Assembly: GCA_028023455.1 (NCBI GenBank)
Contig: JAQFVV010012529.1
Coordinates: 1,550,001 to 1,614,000, forward strand
Source: Epiperipatus broadwayi
Taxonomy: Eukaryota > Onychophora > Udeonychophora > Euonychophora > Peripatidae
Reading direction: 5' to 3'
DNA length: 64,000 nt
The notes beneath the pieces are model-generated. The model searched no databases. It was given only the letters and a program-made list of their open reading frames with translations, and had not been told where the DNA came from. A program made the translations under genes and the position numbers. How positions within the stretch are numbered: position 1 is the first letter of the stretch; each line of letters opens with the position of its first letter. Shown piece by piece: positions 22,664 to 34,491 of this stretch.

Positions 22664-23116
22664 GTTTATCAACAATTAATGTGCTAGTATAGGAAATGTG
22701 ATCATGTGATAGTCTATTCATACTCGATTATCTAAATAAATATTAAACTCATTGAAACTTAGTTAAATGTAAAACTAAAGATTAATAGAAAAATCTAAAA
22801 TGTTGAATTTATTCCTCAAAATTTAAATGTTATTTTATATGTGCGTAAATAAATATTTTTTATGTGTTAATTTCTGGCAGTGGCTTTTATTCTTTTATAT
22901 TTAAGATATAAAATTTATATTTATTATCTCTGCTACTCCACTGAGCTAGTGACTTGGGCTAACGATCTGAATATTTAAATAAAGTGGAATCTTAACAGCG
23001 CGTATCTGCCTACTCTATAAATTTTTCTAGGTTTAAATGCCTAGATGGCGCTCTGTAGAGCAGATATTGTAGTTTGCGGTTAGATTCGATCTCCACTTGC
23101 ATTTCGATCGTTATAA

Positions 23117-23882
23117 TATAGAGAGAGAGGTTTAATGCAGCTGGTAGGAAATACCATGACACACAATAGCATGTTTTGCTCTAGCCCATTTTCATATTAA
23201 AGTACAATTTAATAATTATTTATAATCATATATTTGTATTGAATAATATTGAAGCGCTTTACATATATATTCAGAAAATTATTTCATTTTTCATTTCCAA
23301 TTTTCAGCAGACTTAATTCTCGTTATTCTTTTTGAAAAGATTTAAAATATTAAAATTTACTCCAACAACTTTTAAAACACGATTTAATTATTTAAGAATT
23401 TATAAATTATTCTTACTTCTTATTTCACTTTCTTTCCTCTGAATTTGGTAAACTTTTAGTTACAGCATTTGACTTTTAAAATGTTTATAATTTAACTAAA
23501 AGAAAAAACAAAACTCCATTTTAGCGTTCTAAATTTTAGTTTTAATTGCTGTCTTTTGTTACAGGTGCTATAACAATAAGAAGAACGATTTGTAAACTGT
23601 TTTATACATTTCATGCATGTAGATTTCCAGGAACGCTAAGATTTTTAACTGCCTATTGTTTAAATTCATTTAGATTTTTATATGTATTGTTTAAATACAT
23701 TTCATTTATTACAAATAAAAAAAAATAATAATGATAAAATCAGTTTTATTTTCACACACATGCCCACCCCAACTTAACTTCAGGCTATCCCAAAATCATT
23801 TAACTATAAATTCATATTCAATTTTAAATTAAAATATATATATATATACATTACAGTTTATTTAATCAAATAGTTTATATAT
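23117..23882 (+). repeat. Family D repeat, copy 1, part 2
   Basis: Continues the match to copy 2 (about 40705-41440), with shared AGGTTTAATGCAGCTG, TTTCAGCAGA and CAGTTTTATTTTCACACAC phrases. It lies between the two LTR-like insertions. Confidence 0.85.
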
Positions 23883-25422
23883 TGTAGCGGGTGTGCTCGT
23901 TACCCGTATATTTATATATATCTTCTCCTTATCTAATCAGAATATTGATAAGAAAACTCGTATCTTTCTCACAGCATATTTATGGACGTCAGTTTTTTTT
24001 TTATTTTAGACTCCAAGCGCCAAATTTACTTTTTACATAAGTATTATGCTGGAAGATCAGAATACAATTGAGATAGGGCCACACCTCTAGCTCAGTACTC
24101 AGGGCGGGTGGTTAATAAACCGTAGGAAAATGTCCGGGGGACTCCACGCATCTCTTAATAAGGAAATCCGAACCAATTGCCAAAATTCGTGGACTATCTT
24201 TCATGAGTTAAATAAAAAAAATATACATGTAATACAAGCTTTAAAATAATACCTTTTTATTATAATTTTTCCCTTCTTTTCCTTTTTGGAAAATATTTGC
24301 CTGAATCCCCCCCTACATTGTTTACATAAACTAAGAAAGACATACATATATACTGTGTGGATTTTCAACTGAATAAGAAACGAACGCATGTATAGACAAA
24401 ATCTAATCAGCTGGATTTGAACGGCCTTCTCTTAAAAAATATCTTTCTTGCCTTTGTTCATTCTCCTTGAAACTTCGGAGAGAACGTGGTAATATTTAGA
24501 AAATAAATATTTTTAAGTTCACATTACCTGCAATTTTGTCCGATGTGATCCCCGGGGATATTAAAATAAGACGAAAACATATGAAATTTGAAATAGACGC
24601 ACGAGGCGGTTTATTACGCTATAATCCATTTCGAGTCGGGTCAGTTCTTTTGTGAAAAAGTTAATAGATCTCCGGTAGATGTTCTCCGTTTACTGCTGCA
24701 TGGTCTCTTCGGGGTAAGGCACAGAAAACCCAGCACGCTTAAGCTTTTTACCCCACTGTACGCATGTTCGGCCGTAGCCTTAGCTATTCTTTTTTTTTTT
24801 AAAAAAAAAAAGATGGCGATTCCCTTCCAAAAAGGACACAACAAAAAAAAAAACTACTTCTCTCTTCTCCCTGTCACTTTTTTTTTTTTTTTTTTTTTCA
24901 CTCCTCTCTTTTGTCCTCGCAAAAACAGTCCGCCCCCTTTTTCCTCACCACGTGGTATAGATGGCCAGTTAGGCTAACAAGCAAAGAACTTTTCGCACCT
25001 TCGGATATTCTGGCAAACAACATTCCTGACCTTTTTCAACCCTTTCTTTTTTCAAATTCCTCAGATAAGGTCTCCAATACATATTTTTTTTTCTTTCTGT
25101 TCTCTTACAATAATCTCATCTTGGATACCAAATTTATTCATACGCTCGTTTCTCATTATTATTATTTTTTTTTTCTTCTTTTGAAATTGTCCATCCACAC
25201 CGCACATACATACATGTATCACTTTCACTAAAAACAAAACGCAAATCCCCCCCACTCCCTCTTTTCTCACTTTAATAAGATTTTAAACATTTTCTTCCAC
25301 TAACGAAATAAATACTAAAACGGAATAAAACCAAACTATATGAAACTAATTAAAAAAAATATATATAACACATGTGTGCGCTTTTCTACATTGTAAACAG
25401 GGTTTAAACCCGACCGTTTACA
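23883..25422. mobile_element. LTR-like insertion 2 in family D copy 1 (solo LTR candidate)
   Basis: The block is absent from family D copy 2 near 41440. It starts TGTAGCGGGTGTGCTCGTTA, containing a GCGGGT/ACCCGT hairpin, and ends GACCGTTTACA, giving TG...CA termini. It is flanked by TATAT or ATATA on both sides, which fits a 5-bp duplication. The interior (24.0-25.3 kb) is clearly less AT-rich than the intron, with short chance frames but no gag-pol. I read it as a 1.5-kb solo LTR of a Ty3-like element, distinct in sequence from insertion 1. Confidence 0.6.
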
Positions 25423-25648
25423 ATATATACAATATTACTTTGTAAAATATTGATCGTATTTTATTTTATAATAAAATAATCTATTGTGCATTATATGTAT
25501 ATATGTAATAAATAATAAACAAATAATCTCCCCATTATTAATATAAATTCCAAATGGATTGGGTTCAATAAATAGGCTTGATCTTTTTAGGAATGTGTGC
25601 ATTGTAAGCTACCCTTTACAACGTATAGTGAGTTTTGCCTGTTTTAAG
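25423..25648 (+). repeat. Family D copy 1, part 3, and family A remainder
   Basis: 25423-25621 matches the end of copy 2 (41441-41627), including GCATTGTAAGCTACCCTTTA. At 25622 the sequence changes to GTATAGTGAGTTTTGCCTGT, the family A sequence expected after the piece that ended at 19236. Confidence 0.8.
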
Positions 25649-28600
25649 AAAGTATTATGTCAGAAGAATATTATCTGGCTTTGATATTTATTTTTATTTT
25701 ATCTTTTGAAAATATAATTTTGATAAAATAGGTTGCAGATATTTTTAAAAGAATAAAACACAAATTCTTATATGGAAATAATTTTACTCAATCTTTTTTT
25801 TTCAAATTTAGGTTACTGTTTAGCTACTAATTATTTTCATTTTTTATATGATATCTGTATATTGTCATTTTTTTATCATTTGGTCTTTCTTGAATAATAG
25901 TCATTCTTTTATGGATTGCTATCAATTAAAAAAAACCTCCTGTAATAGAGAGTATTCAATGTCTTTATAATCACTATCTTTTTTTAATTATAGATGCTAT
26001 ATATATAATGTGCCCTGTCAATAGGAGGACAATCCCTAAAAGATAGACCAAGTCCCTACATTAGACTATACTAAGACTTTGTCTAGGTATCATTGAATAG
26101 ACTTAGCATTTTTTAACTATGTTTAATCAATTATAACAATTGTGAGACTCATATATCCTATCAACAATATTACATATCCTTTAACATTAAATAAATACTA
26201 AAGTATTTATCCAATGGCATAAAAATATTTAGACACTCCTCCTAATTCAGTATCTAAATACTCTCATGACTATGACAATGCTTAAATTAATAAAATAAAA
26301 TATTTATAATGATGACATTTAAATTAATCTACTCAATAAGTTGTATTGTTATTTTATTGTATAGTAATCTTTTATTATTTTACTTTTATGACATTATCAT
26401 TAAGAATAACTATAATAACAATATCATTCTAAGGAGGTTTCAGGATTATCATTGATTTTCAATTAGTTATTTGATCCACCTATAAAATATCAAGAGGGAT
26501 TTTGAACTTTACAGATAGTGCATCAATTAAGAAAAAACTTATAACCTGAACTTATAATTAAAATTGTACTACTATTTTACATTTATGTTCCCTAATATTT
26601 ACTCTTAAACCAATATTATCTAAATTGTAATTATATTTGATACTTTTAACAATAAATAATTCATAATTTAATTCCTTATAAATAAGCATACTTTAATGAT
26701 AGAAATATCATCAATGACTTATGTGATCAAGGGAGTTTATATTAAATTAAAATCTTTTTTAAGAAGTGTGTGCTTAAATGATGATTATATTGTTCTATAC
26801 TGGATTAATTTCTTCTTGCAAACTCAAACTCTACACCCTGGATTCATGTGATGTAATGACAATGAGCTTCACAAAAGAAATGCAACATGTAACACTCAAG
26901 TTAACTTTCAATTCAATAACTTTAATCTAATTATTTACAAGATATTATAATAAACATTTTAACCAACAGGTAATTTAAAGATAACAATGGTAATAAAGTT
27001 ATATATACCCACATATTATAGTAACATTATAAACAATTGAAAAATTTTCATGGTTCTTTTTTTGTTTTAGATATTTACAATAAAACAAAAAGTAATATCT
27101 TTTCATATAATATGGTGCTATTATGATATTTATCTTTAGATTTTTTTTTTCTTTTATCACAAATCAAATGACTTCATTAGATAATCATTTTCCCTCTTTT
27201 TTTACAGTTATTAACCCATTATAAGTTAGGCTTTATTATATTCTTGCTTCAATATAATAATCTTATAATACGGTGAAATGTCACTTTTTGTTTATTTTAG
27301 ATTTCATGATATTCATCCTTTGATCTTTATTTATTTATTTTTTAAGAAGATATTACTATAATAATTATAAAATCATCAATTAGTTTTTCGATCTCAAACT
27401 CCATCTTCCTATGGTTTTATTCTCAATCTATATACTGAAATACAATCAATAAGAATTTTATGATGTGTGCTATTAAATCTGAACCCCTAAATCTTTCTGC
27501 AATAATTTTCATCTACAATTTATGAAATTCAGCTAAATGTTAAGATTACTTGGTGTATCTTAAATACAATACTTATCTTTGTTTTATCTAACAACTTTAT
27601 TATAACCTTCATATTTTTAACTTATATTTGTTTAATATCTTTCTTATAACTATTTGCTTATACAAATTACAAACTAAAATTACTTATGATTCCGTATAAC
27701 TATATTAAATTATTCATCGTAAAACATAAGATCAAATTTAAAATATCGTTTCTCGTTTTCAATATTGTATATTTAAACACACACCCATCCCCTCTTCATA
27801 ACATACATATTGTTAACTACTTTTATGATATATTTCATTAATCATATCTATTGATTTTGATTATCTAATAATATTTGATAAAATATAATTTTTAAAATAA
27901 TTAATGACATAGACAATCAAATTAAATCAATTATTAATTTCATTATCTATTGATCTATTCCCCTCCCCCCTATTGTAATAATAACTATGTTTAAAGTATA
28001 GAATTAATATATATATAAATATTCTGTTGCAAGCTCTTTTTTTTTTAAATATAAGTTCCTAAAAAAAAAACTAACTTTTCCTGGCATTCTAATCGTTTCA
28101 CATAAGTCAGACTAGTTGCACATCAATATTATTATCACTATTGCTTCATTTGTTCTCATCCGAAGATTATTACAATTATAAAAATTCACATGACATTGGG
28201 TTATTGACAAGAGAGCAGGGTTTTTTTTCCTTTAGTAATTAAAGATTATTTGCAACTTGCCTTATACATTTGGTTTAAATGCTCCTTGCGCTTGTAATAA
28301 TTCAGCAGTCGACTGATTCCTTGCTTATTTTTTGGTTACTATTATTATTAAGATAAAGCATTTCCTATTTTCTTTTTAAAAGTAGAATAATATTATCTTC
28401 CACATACGTTTTATATTTCCCAATGTCCATATTTTCTTCAACAATTTATTCTTCATGCATATTTATTCTTTCTTAAATATTTTCTGGGATTGTTTTACTT
28501 TCTTATACTTGTTTTATATATATATTTTTTCAATTCCAGATGATAGATAATGCTTTCATTCATGCCAGCAGACTACTATTATTCTGTACACATATAAATA

Positions 28601-29937
28601 TAATCTTCATTTAACATATATATATCACTCAATATAATTTCTAAACTCTACATAAAGGTGATATTAAAACTAGTATTACTCAGGTTCAATCATTTTTTCA
28701 ATTAAAATTTTATTCAAACATGCTTTAATGGCTTGAGTCATTGCAGCGGGTCAACGGTTCGCTTCAGCTGATTGGTTGAAATTTTTTCTTTTTTAAATTG
28801 CACAAAAACTATAAGCATGATGTCAACAGAAATACCAGCATTCGTTGCTCCTTCCTTTTAGCTTTCCAATGATATATCATACATTGAATCGAATAAAATT
28901 TGAATTTTTTTTACAATTATTTTTAAAAATAGATGAATTTATTTATTTTTTATTTTCTGGTCAGTTTGCTAGTTTACACGAGGTGATAAAAACAGAAAAT
29001 CTTTATCGGCCTTATAACCCTAATATAATGGATTAAAAACTCACTAATAATTCGGATATGAAGGCCTTCAACACGATAAACGTAATCACGGAATATTATA
29101 AGTTATTAATTTTAATTTTTAATATTTTAAATTTTTTAAAATTATTTGATAAATGGTATATTAATTTGTTTGCATTTATCTTGGTGTGTGTATACTATAT
29201 AAATTATATAATATTAAATCATTTATGCTCTTTATTATACAGTATATAAATTCAAATATAACAAAAGTTGTTTTTGTAATGTAATTTTGGGTATAGACAT
29301 AATGATTGTCAAAAGGTATATGTTTATATTTGTATTAGGGTGTTTGTATTTATATAACAAGTAATTATTTACATATATATTGCAGTGCAATGTAAATTTT
29401 AAAAACTGATAATCTAATGTACAGAAAGGTTGCAGTTGATAAAGCAATCACAAAATTTACTGGGCATAGTACTATGTGAAAATATAAATACTTAAAATCA
29501 ATAAAGAGAGATTTCAAATGGTATGTGTATAGTGGTAGCCACAATGGTTATGCATATACCACATGGAATTGTATGCAGGCAAAGAATCAAATTCTGATTC
29601 TTGCCTATATCTTGATACTCATGCTGTGGAGTCAGTAGTTTTGCCACATCTTGCATCACATTATTTTCAAGTCTATAGCTAGCAAATGAGCTATATGCAA
29701 ATAAATTATATCTCTGTGGGACAATAAATATAACAAGATAGCATCACTGGTGTGCATAAAGAATATAAACATCACTGATGTACACAAAAAATATAAAATG
29801 AAGAGATGAAACTCATTTTATCAGTGATACAGACAGTAGCCTACAATTTCTAGTTTTAGATAGACAAGAAGCTAATTGCTATGATGACAAATGCATATCC
29901 ACCTTCTGGAAATGATTTGTTTTGTATCTTTTATTAG
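25649..29937. other. Intronic AT-rich sequence without recognised features
   Basis: Four kilobases of very AT-rich intron, with poly-T tracts and chance frames of about 60-70 codons near 28.8-29.45 kb. I recognised no transposon ends, exons or RNA genes. Confidence 0.5.
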
Positions 29938-30054
29938 GATGAATCTTTTTCTTATAGACGCCTTTGAGATTTGTCAACTTTTGGGGTACAAGATAAAAAT
30001 GAAGAATTCTTATGCGAATACTTTTGGAGATTCTGAAGCTATGGATTATCTCAG
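29938..30054 (+). other. Exon-like segment within the large intron (possible cryptic or poison exon)
   Basis: A 117-bp segment is bounded by a T-rich acceptor (TATCTTTTATTAG) and a strong donor (CAG then GTAAGA). It is denser in G and C than its surroundings. Inserted between the neighbouring synthetase exons (phase 0) it would read nine codons and hit TGA. A second frame is open throughout (ATGAATCTTTTTCTTATAG onward), but its translation matches no family I know. It could be a regulated poison exon, an exon of another transcript, or chance. Confidence 0.3.
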
Positions 30055-32384
30055 GTAAGAAGTATTATATATAGTTTGAAAGATAATTTTGTGAGGAATA
30101 CAAAGAAATTATCAATGAAGATGTAATTTAAACTTAGTTAATGGTAAATTATATATTATGAACAAACTATAAAGTAATAATTATGTCGGATGTTGAAACT
30201 TCTTTTTTTCTTATTTTTTAAATGGTTATCACTATTTGTCTTAGACTTAGTGTTTTCCTTAGTTTTTCTAATTTCTATTAATGTAAATTTTTTTGCTCTA
30301 ACATAATTAAAACTGAAGTTATTGTGAAAATTGTGTCTCAGGTCAGTTTTTTTTTATTATAATTCAGTATGGCGCCTGGAGAATCAACCAGTTAAGGTTT
30401 ATCTTTGAATACGGTGTATGTTTTTTCATTCACACCTTGTTCTGTTATTATCTATTACTAATTTAATTTTAGATATTTTTAAAAATGCATACTTAGCTCT
30501 GTCAGAATATGTTGCCTTTTATTTGTCCCTGGCTGGTGACTTAGTCATGTCTAATTAATCTGGTACACAGCACTCCTAAAGCTTTCCTTCAGTGAGTGTA
30601 TTCTTAAAAACACTTTGGTATGTATATATAACTTTTCTCCTTCATTTTTATATTATTTTTCTCAATATATTCAAGAAATTTTCCAAGAACCATTAATTGC
30701 TGATTTGCCCATATAGATCAATTTAATTCACTCGTTCATTTTAACAAAACTTTATAACCTATATCCTTTAAATTATTACATAGGTAAAATCCATTACCTT
30801 TTTTTTAAAAAAAAAATAAGAATAAGTAATTTTAAACAAACTTAGGATAAAAAAATAAAAACCTGTTACTTGTTCCTCGATCTGGAATTTTTTTCTTTTT
30901 CAATTTAATTTTCCTTGATTTTTTAAATGATTATCTGCACGCTGTTTATTGGTTAATTTTTCTCCTTTGCTTTTAAAATGTTTACTTAATTGCTAATATT
31001 TGATATATTTTTTAAAACAAATATTTTTGGTTTTAAAATACAATTTATTTTAGATCATTCTGATTTTATTTTTATATAAACTAGATTCGATATTACTTTT
31101 ATGATTTTTTAATCACCAAATTTGTAAAATAAATATTAATCATTTATTTGTAAATATAACTTAATATTTAACTAGTAATAATAATTGCTTTTATAATATT
31201 AGATTTACACAGACAATAATTATCTATCAATATAACACATTTTTCTTTAGAAGATTAGATTTGAACTTTATTACAATTTTAAATGCTATCAAATGTTTAC
31301 TTATTTGTAACTATAATTATATTTTATCTTTTATGTTCATTTGTAACCAAATATTTTACTCAGCATTTATATCCCTTATATGATTTTAAATTAACTAAAC
31401 CTAAGTTCAAACCCTAAGATAACTAAAGTGACAGTTATTTTTCCTAGCTTCATAAATATTTATCTTTTTAATTTAATAAAATTTAAAATTATGCCATACC
31501 AAATTTTATTTCCAATTTGTTTTTCTGATGAAATGTACCAATAAAAAGAGCACAATATATTTATAATTTTTATCTATAATGAGATCTAGCAAAAGATGCC
31601 TTCTTTTTTTTTGGCATAAATAAATTTATATCATATTTATTTATATTTATGCTTGGGTTGTTGTAGTTTATATTATCTTAACTTTTGACAAAATTCTTTG
31701 ACACATATGTTGTCATAAATATTTAACACTACTACTATTGCATCTTATATTTAATTCTGGGTATTTATTGCTTCTTCGACTTGTATGTTTGTGTTTTGTA
31801 ATATCTTCTTTTTCTTATTAGAACAAATCACTTTTGAGGCATTTAGTATATTTCCAAAAATATTTTCTCCAGCATTTCTCATTTTAAATTATATATCTAA
31901 TATTAAAATATCATCTTCACACATTGATTATTTAACTTGGTGATGTAATCACAAAAGATGAAACAATTTTCATCCAATATATGTAATAAAATGGCAATAT
32001 GCGAAATCAAACACTTGAAAAATGTAAAAAATAAGCATGAACATTGATACAGTTACTTAAATTGCAATTTCATTAGATTAGTAGAGAATTTTAATTAGTG
32101 AATGCTATATGAGTAGTGTATATGTATATATATTTATTAACAAATGAACAATATTTTAAACTTATATTATTATCATAAGCAAGTAATATTTTTTTATGTA
32201 TGTATTTTAAGTCATTATTTTATTTGTAAATGAAATACATTCTTTTCATAAATATAAAAAGAATATTTTAAAGTTAAATTTTAATCATTTCAACTTTTTT
32301 TAAATAAATAAACAACATTTTTTGCATTGTATTGTTTATAATATTATGTTCCTATGTTATATTAAATTATTTATAATTATTTAG
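30055..32384. other. End of the 24.7-kb intron, nothing recognised
   Basis: AT-rich intron up to the acceptor TTTATAATTATTTAG before the second synthetase exon. Confidence 0.5.
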
Positions 32385-32547
32385 GTTCCCCCAGCTGAGC
32401 TGGAAGCAGTATTATTATCTCACCCTTCTGTTCAAGATGCAGGAGTCATTGGTATTCCTGATCCCAGTGCAGGAGAACTTCCTAAAGCATTTGTTGTTCG
32501 CAAAAATCATAGCCTTTCTGAGAAAGACCTGATGGATTTTGTTACAC
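32385..32547 (+). CDS. Acyl-CoA synthetase (4CL/luciferase-like), penultimate exon
   Basis: This 163-nt exon is open throughout and encodes [20 protein letters not shown], then [20 protein letters not shown] and a short DLMDFVT helix. It is the first part of the mobile C-terminal domain of ANL enzymes. VPPAELE directly follows the hinge, and [14 protein letters not shown] is the highly conserved strand-turn of 4CL and luciferase relatives. It begins on a codon boundary, continuing KGYQ from exon 7585-7667, and ends after the first base of an Arg codon (AC then C). The donor GTAATT follows. The intron before VPPAELE follows a natural domain boundary. No frameshift or stop is present, so the gene looks functional here. 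Confidence 0.94.
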
Positions 32548-33123
32548 GTAATTATCAGTTTGATTCATAATTTTATACTTTCAGAATCTTTTTTATTATA
32601 GTTTTATTTAATATCTCAAATTTTAAGTAAGTCTATTTTTTAAATTTATTTTGCCTTTTGTTATTTTCCTTTTATTCTTCATAAAATTCTTGTCTGTAAA
32701 GAAAACATTTAAATTATGATGTTGGTTTTTAGTTTTAATCATATTGGTGCACAAGATGATTATATTTTACAAATTGATAAATGGGAAAATTTTAAATGTA
32801 TATAATATAGATTTTTTTCCCCTCCATAAAGTTAAAGAGAAATTAATATTTTTTATCAATCAGTTATAATATATTTGCTAATATGTGTGTTTGTCTTGTG
32901 TAAACATATATATTTTTATAGCAATTATTTTAAAGATTGAAAGGTAGAATAATATTTTTATTTTATTTACTTTTTTTTTTAGATTTCAGTATTTTTAAAT
33001 TACTTTTGATTTTAAAATGTTTCTAAAATGTGAACAGATTGTGTTAAAAAAAAATTTTCACCTTGAATTCAGTTTCTACATTTTTTAATAAATTCTATTA
33101 AATAATAATAAAAATGTATACAA
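32548..33123. other. Second intron, left part, nothing recognised
   Basis: AT-rich intron sequence before the Penelope-like inverted pair. Confidence 0.5.
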
Positions 33124-33492
33124 GCTATATAAATATATTAATAATAATTATACATAAAAAGCTTTTTTGATACATGGTTTTATACCCCTTTCAAATAAAT
33201 GTTAAGCATCTATTTTGACAATAACCGATTACTGCAGATAGACCACCACTAGTGTTTTATAATGGAAGTAAAATAATAATAAAATAAAACATCAGTAAAA
33301 TCGAATAATTTTTATTTTCATATAGAGATTCAATATAACTTCAATGAATTAACTATATAACATAACAATATATAGAATAAATAATACATACATTATACAA
33401 CTTTATATATACTACCTTATATAATTTTCCATTCATTTTTAATTGACTAGTTGTTAACTAAATTTATTGAAGTTTTATAAATATTCATACAA

Positions 33493-33795
33493 TTAAGTTA
33501 TGCTTAATATAAAATGTTTCAAATATTTGTCTTCTTTTTTAATAAAATTTAAAGGTTTAGTATTTTTTTTTGTAGTATTTACTTTATGTCCATATGTTAA
33601 GTAGTAAATGTATAAAGCAGATTTATCATCTTGCCTATTAATTGCATTGTTATGTTTTTTGGCTCCTATCTCTAACTGTTTTCCTGTGTGGCCATAGTAA
33701 ATCATATTGCCATGGTCACAATTTAATATATGATTCCTTTTTTTAAGGCAATATGTAACTTGTTTTTATTGAATGTTTCATATATATATATATAA
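33493..33795 (-). pseudogene. GIY-YIG endonuclease domain of a Penelope-like retroelement
   Basis: On the minus strand, VTYCLKKRNHILNCDHG leads into NMIYYGHTGKQLEIGAKKHN, then AINRQDDKSALYIYYLTYGH. This follows the Penelope-type endonuclease pattern: a Cys upstream, YxGxTG with a basic residue, the R..EH position (here AKKHN, so the catalytic Arg is replaced), and SAL..H...GH. GIY-YIG nucleases nick the target for retrotransposition. The reverse transcriptase part is absent. Truncation, the changed residues and the lost N-terminus make it inactive. Confidence 0.75.
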
Positions 33796-33799
33796 GCAG

Positions 33800-33850
33800 A
33801 GGGATTTGAATTCAGAATTTTTCAGTCCATTTATCCTCCACTCCATGACC
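33800..33850 (-). repeat. tRNA-related SINE fragment, copy 1
   Basis: Read on the minus strand it shows an A-box-like CATGGAGTGGAGG and a B-box-like GAATTCAAATCCC about 35 bp apart, as in a tRNA-Ser-like polymerase III promoter. A related copy is at 42977-43027, and both are adjacent to ACCACATACATGT. Confidence 0.5.
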
Positions 33851-34491
33851 ACATACATGTCTTAATATATTATATGTATTCCTTTTTTGTATTTTATATT
33901 GTATCTTAATTATCAAATCTTTTACTATTCGACAATGCAATATTTATATGCTTAGTGATATAATTTTTGTTTTTTATTAATGTATTATAAATTTCGGGAT
34001 AAAATGAAAGTTTATCCATTTTTTATTTGGACTATTGTTACTATTATCATTATAATATGCTCTATACATTTACTACTTAAAATATGGACATTAAATAGAT
34101 GTTACACAAAATATTAAAAAATTATATTAAAAATCCAAAAAGAAAACAAATATATGAAACATTTTATATTAATCATAACTTAAATAATTGTATGAATATT
34201 TATAAAACTTTAATAAATTTGGTTAACAATTATTCACTTAAAAATAAATGGAAAACTATATAAGATAGTATATATAAAATTGTATATGAAAAAAAAAAAT
34301 CTATTTTACTGATGTTTTATTTTGTTACTGTTCTTATTTTATTTCCATTCTAGAACACTAAATGGTATTCTATCTGCAATAATTGATTAATGCCAGAATA
34401 AATGCTTAACATTTGAAAATGTCACAAAACCATGTGCTGAAAAAACTTTTTATGTATTATTATTACTTTTTTTATATATAATTTATATGAA

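Larger units (their letters stand above)
20894..23115. mobile_element. LTR-like insertion 1 in family D copy 1 (solo LTR candidate)
   Basis: This 2.2-kb block is absent from family D copy 2 at the matching point (near 40690). It begins TGTAACGA, with an immediate hairpin TGTAACGA...TCGTTACA, and ends ATCGTTATA. The flanks are TATAT or ATATA on both sides, so a 5-bp target duplication fits but is ambiguous by one base. Inside are a TATA box (TATAAAAA, 21349-21356) and a less AT-rich segment of about 21.2-21.55 kb that could be a transcribed leader. TGTAACG-type starts and 5-bp duplications fit Ty3-type LTRs, but no internal coding region is present, so this would be a solo LTR. It carries a nested fold-back at 22529-22663. 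Confidence 0.6.
33124..34491. mobile_element. Head-to-head pair of Penelope-like element 3' ends
   Basis: Left arm (about 33124-33530) and right arm (about 34117-34491) are reverse complements for roughly 370 bp at moderate divergence. Shared marks are GAAACATTTTATATTAA, the AACATCAGTAAAAT block and CATGGTTTT. The left arm is the downstream part of the GIY-YIG frame plus 3' region on the minus strand; the right arm is the same 3' region on the plus strand. Penelope-like elements are known for complex, often inverted or tandem insertions. The loop of about 590 bp holds the GIY-YIG remnant and a SINE fragment. Confidence 0.75.

Noticed and set aside
24641-25270. Short genes on both strands in the GC-richer block at 24.6-25.3 kb
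   Set aside because: Frames of about 70-106 codons contain long Phe, Lys or Ile runs from homopolymers and lie inside an LTR-like insertion.
33150-33320. A hammerhead ribozyme in the Penelope-like arms (complement of the CATCAGT phrase)
   Set aside because: The phrase reads CTGATGT, not CTGANGA, and no GAAAC with a stem II follows.
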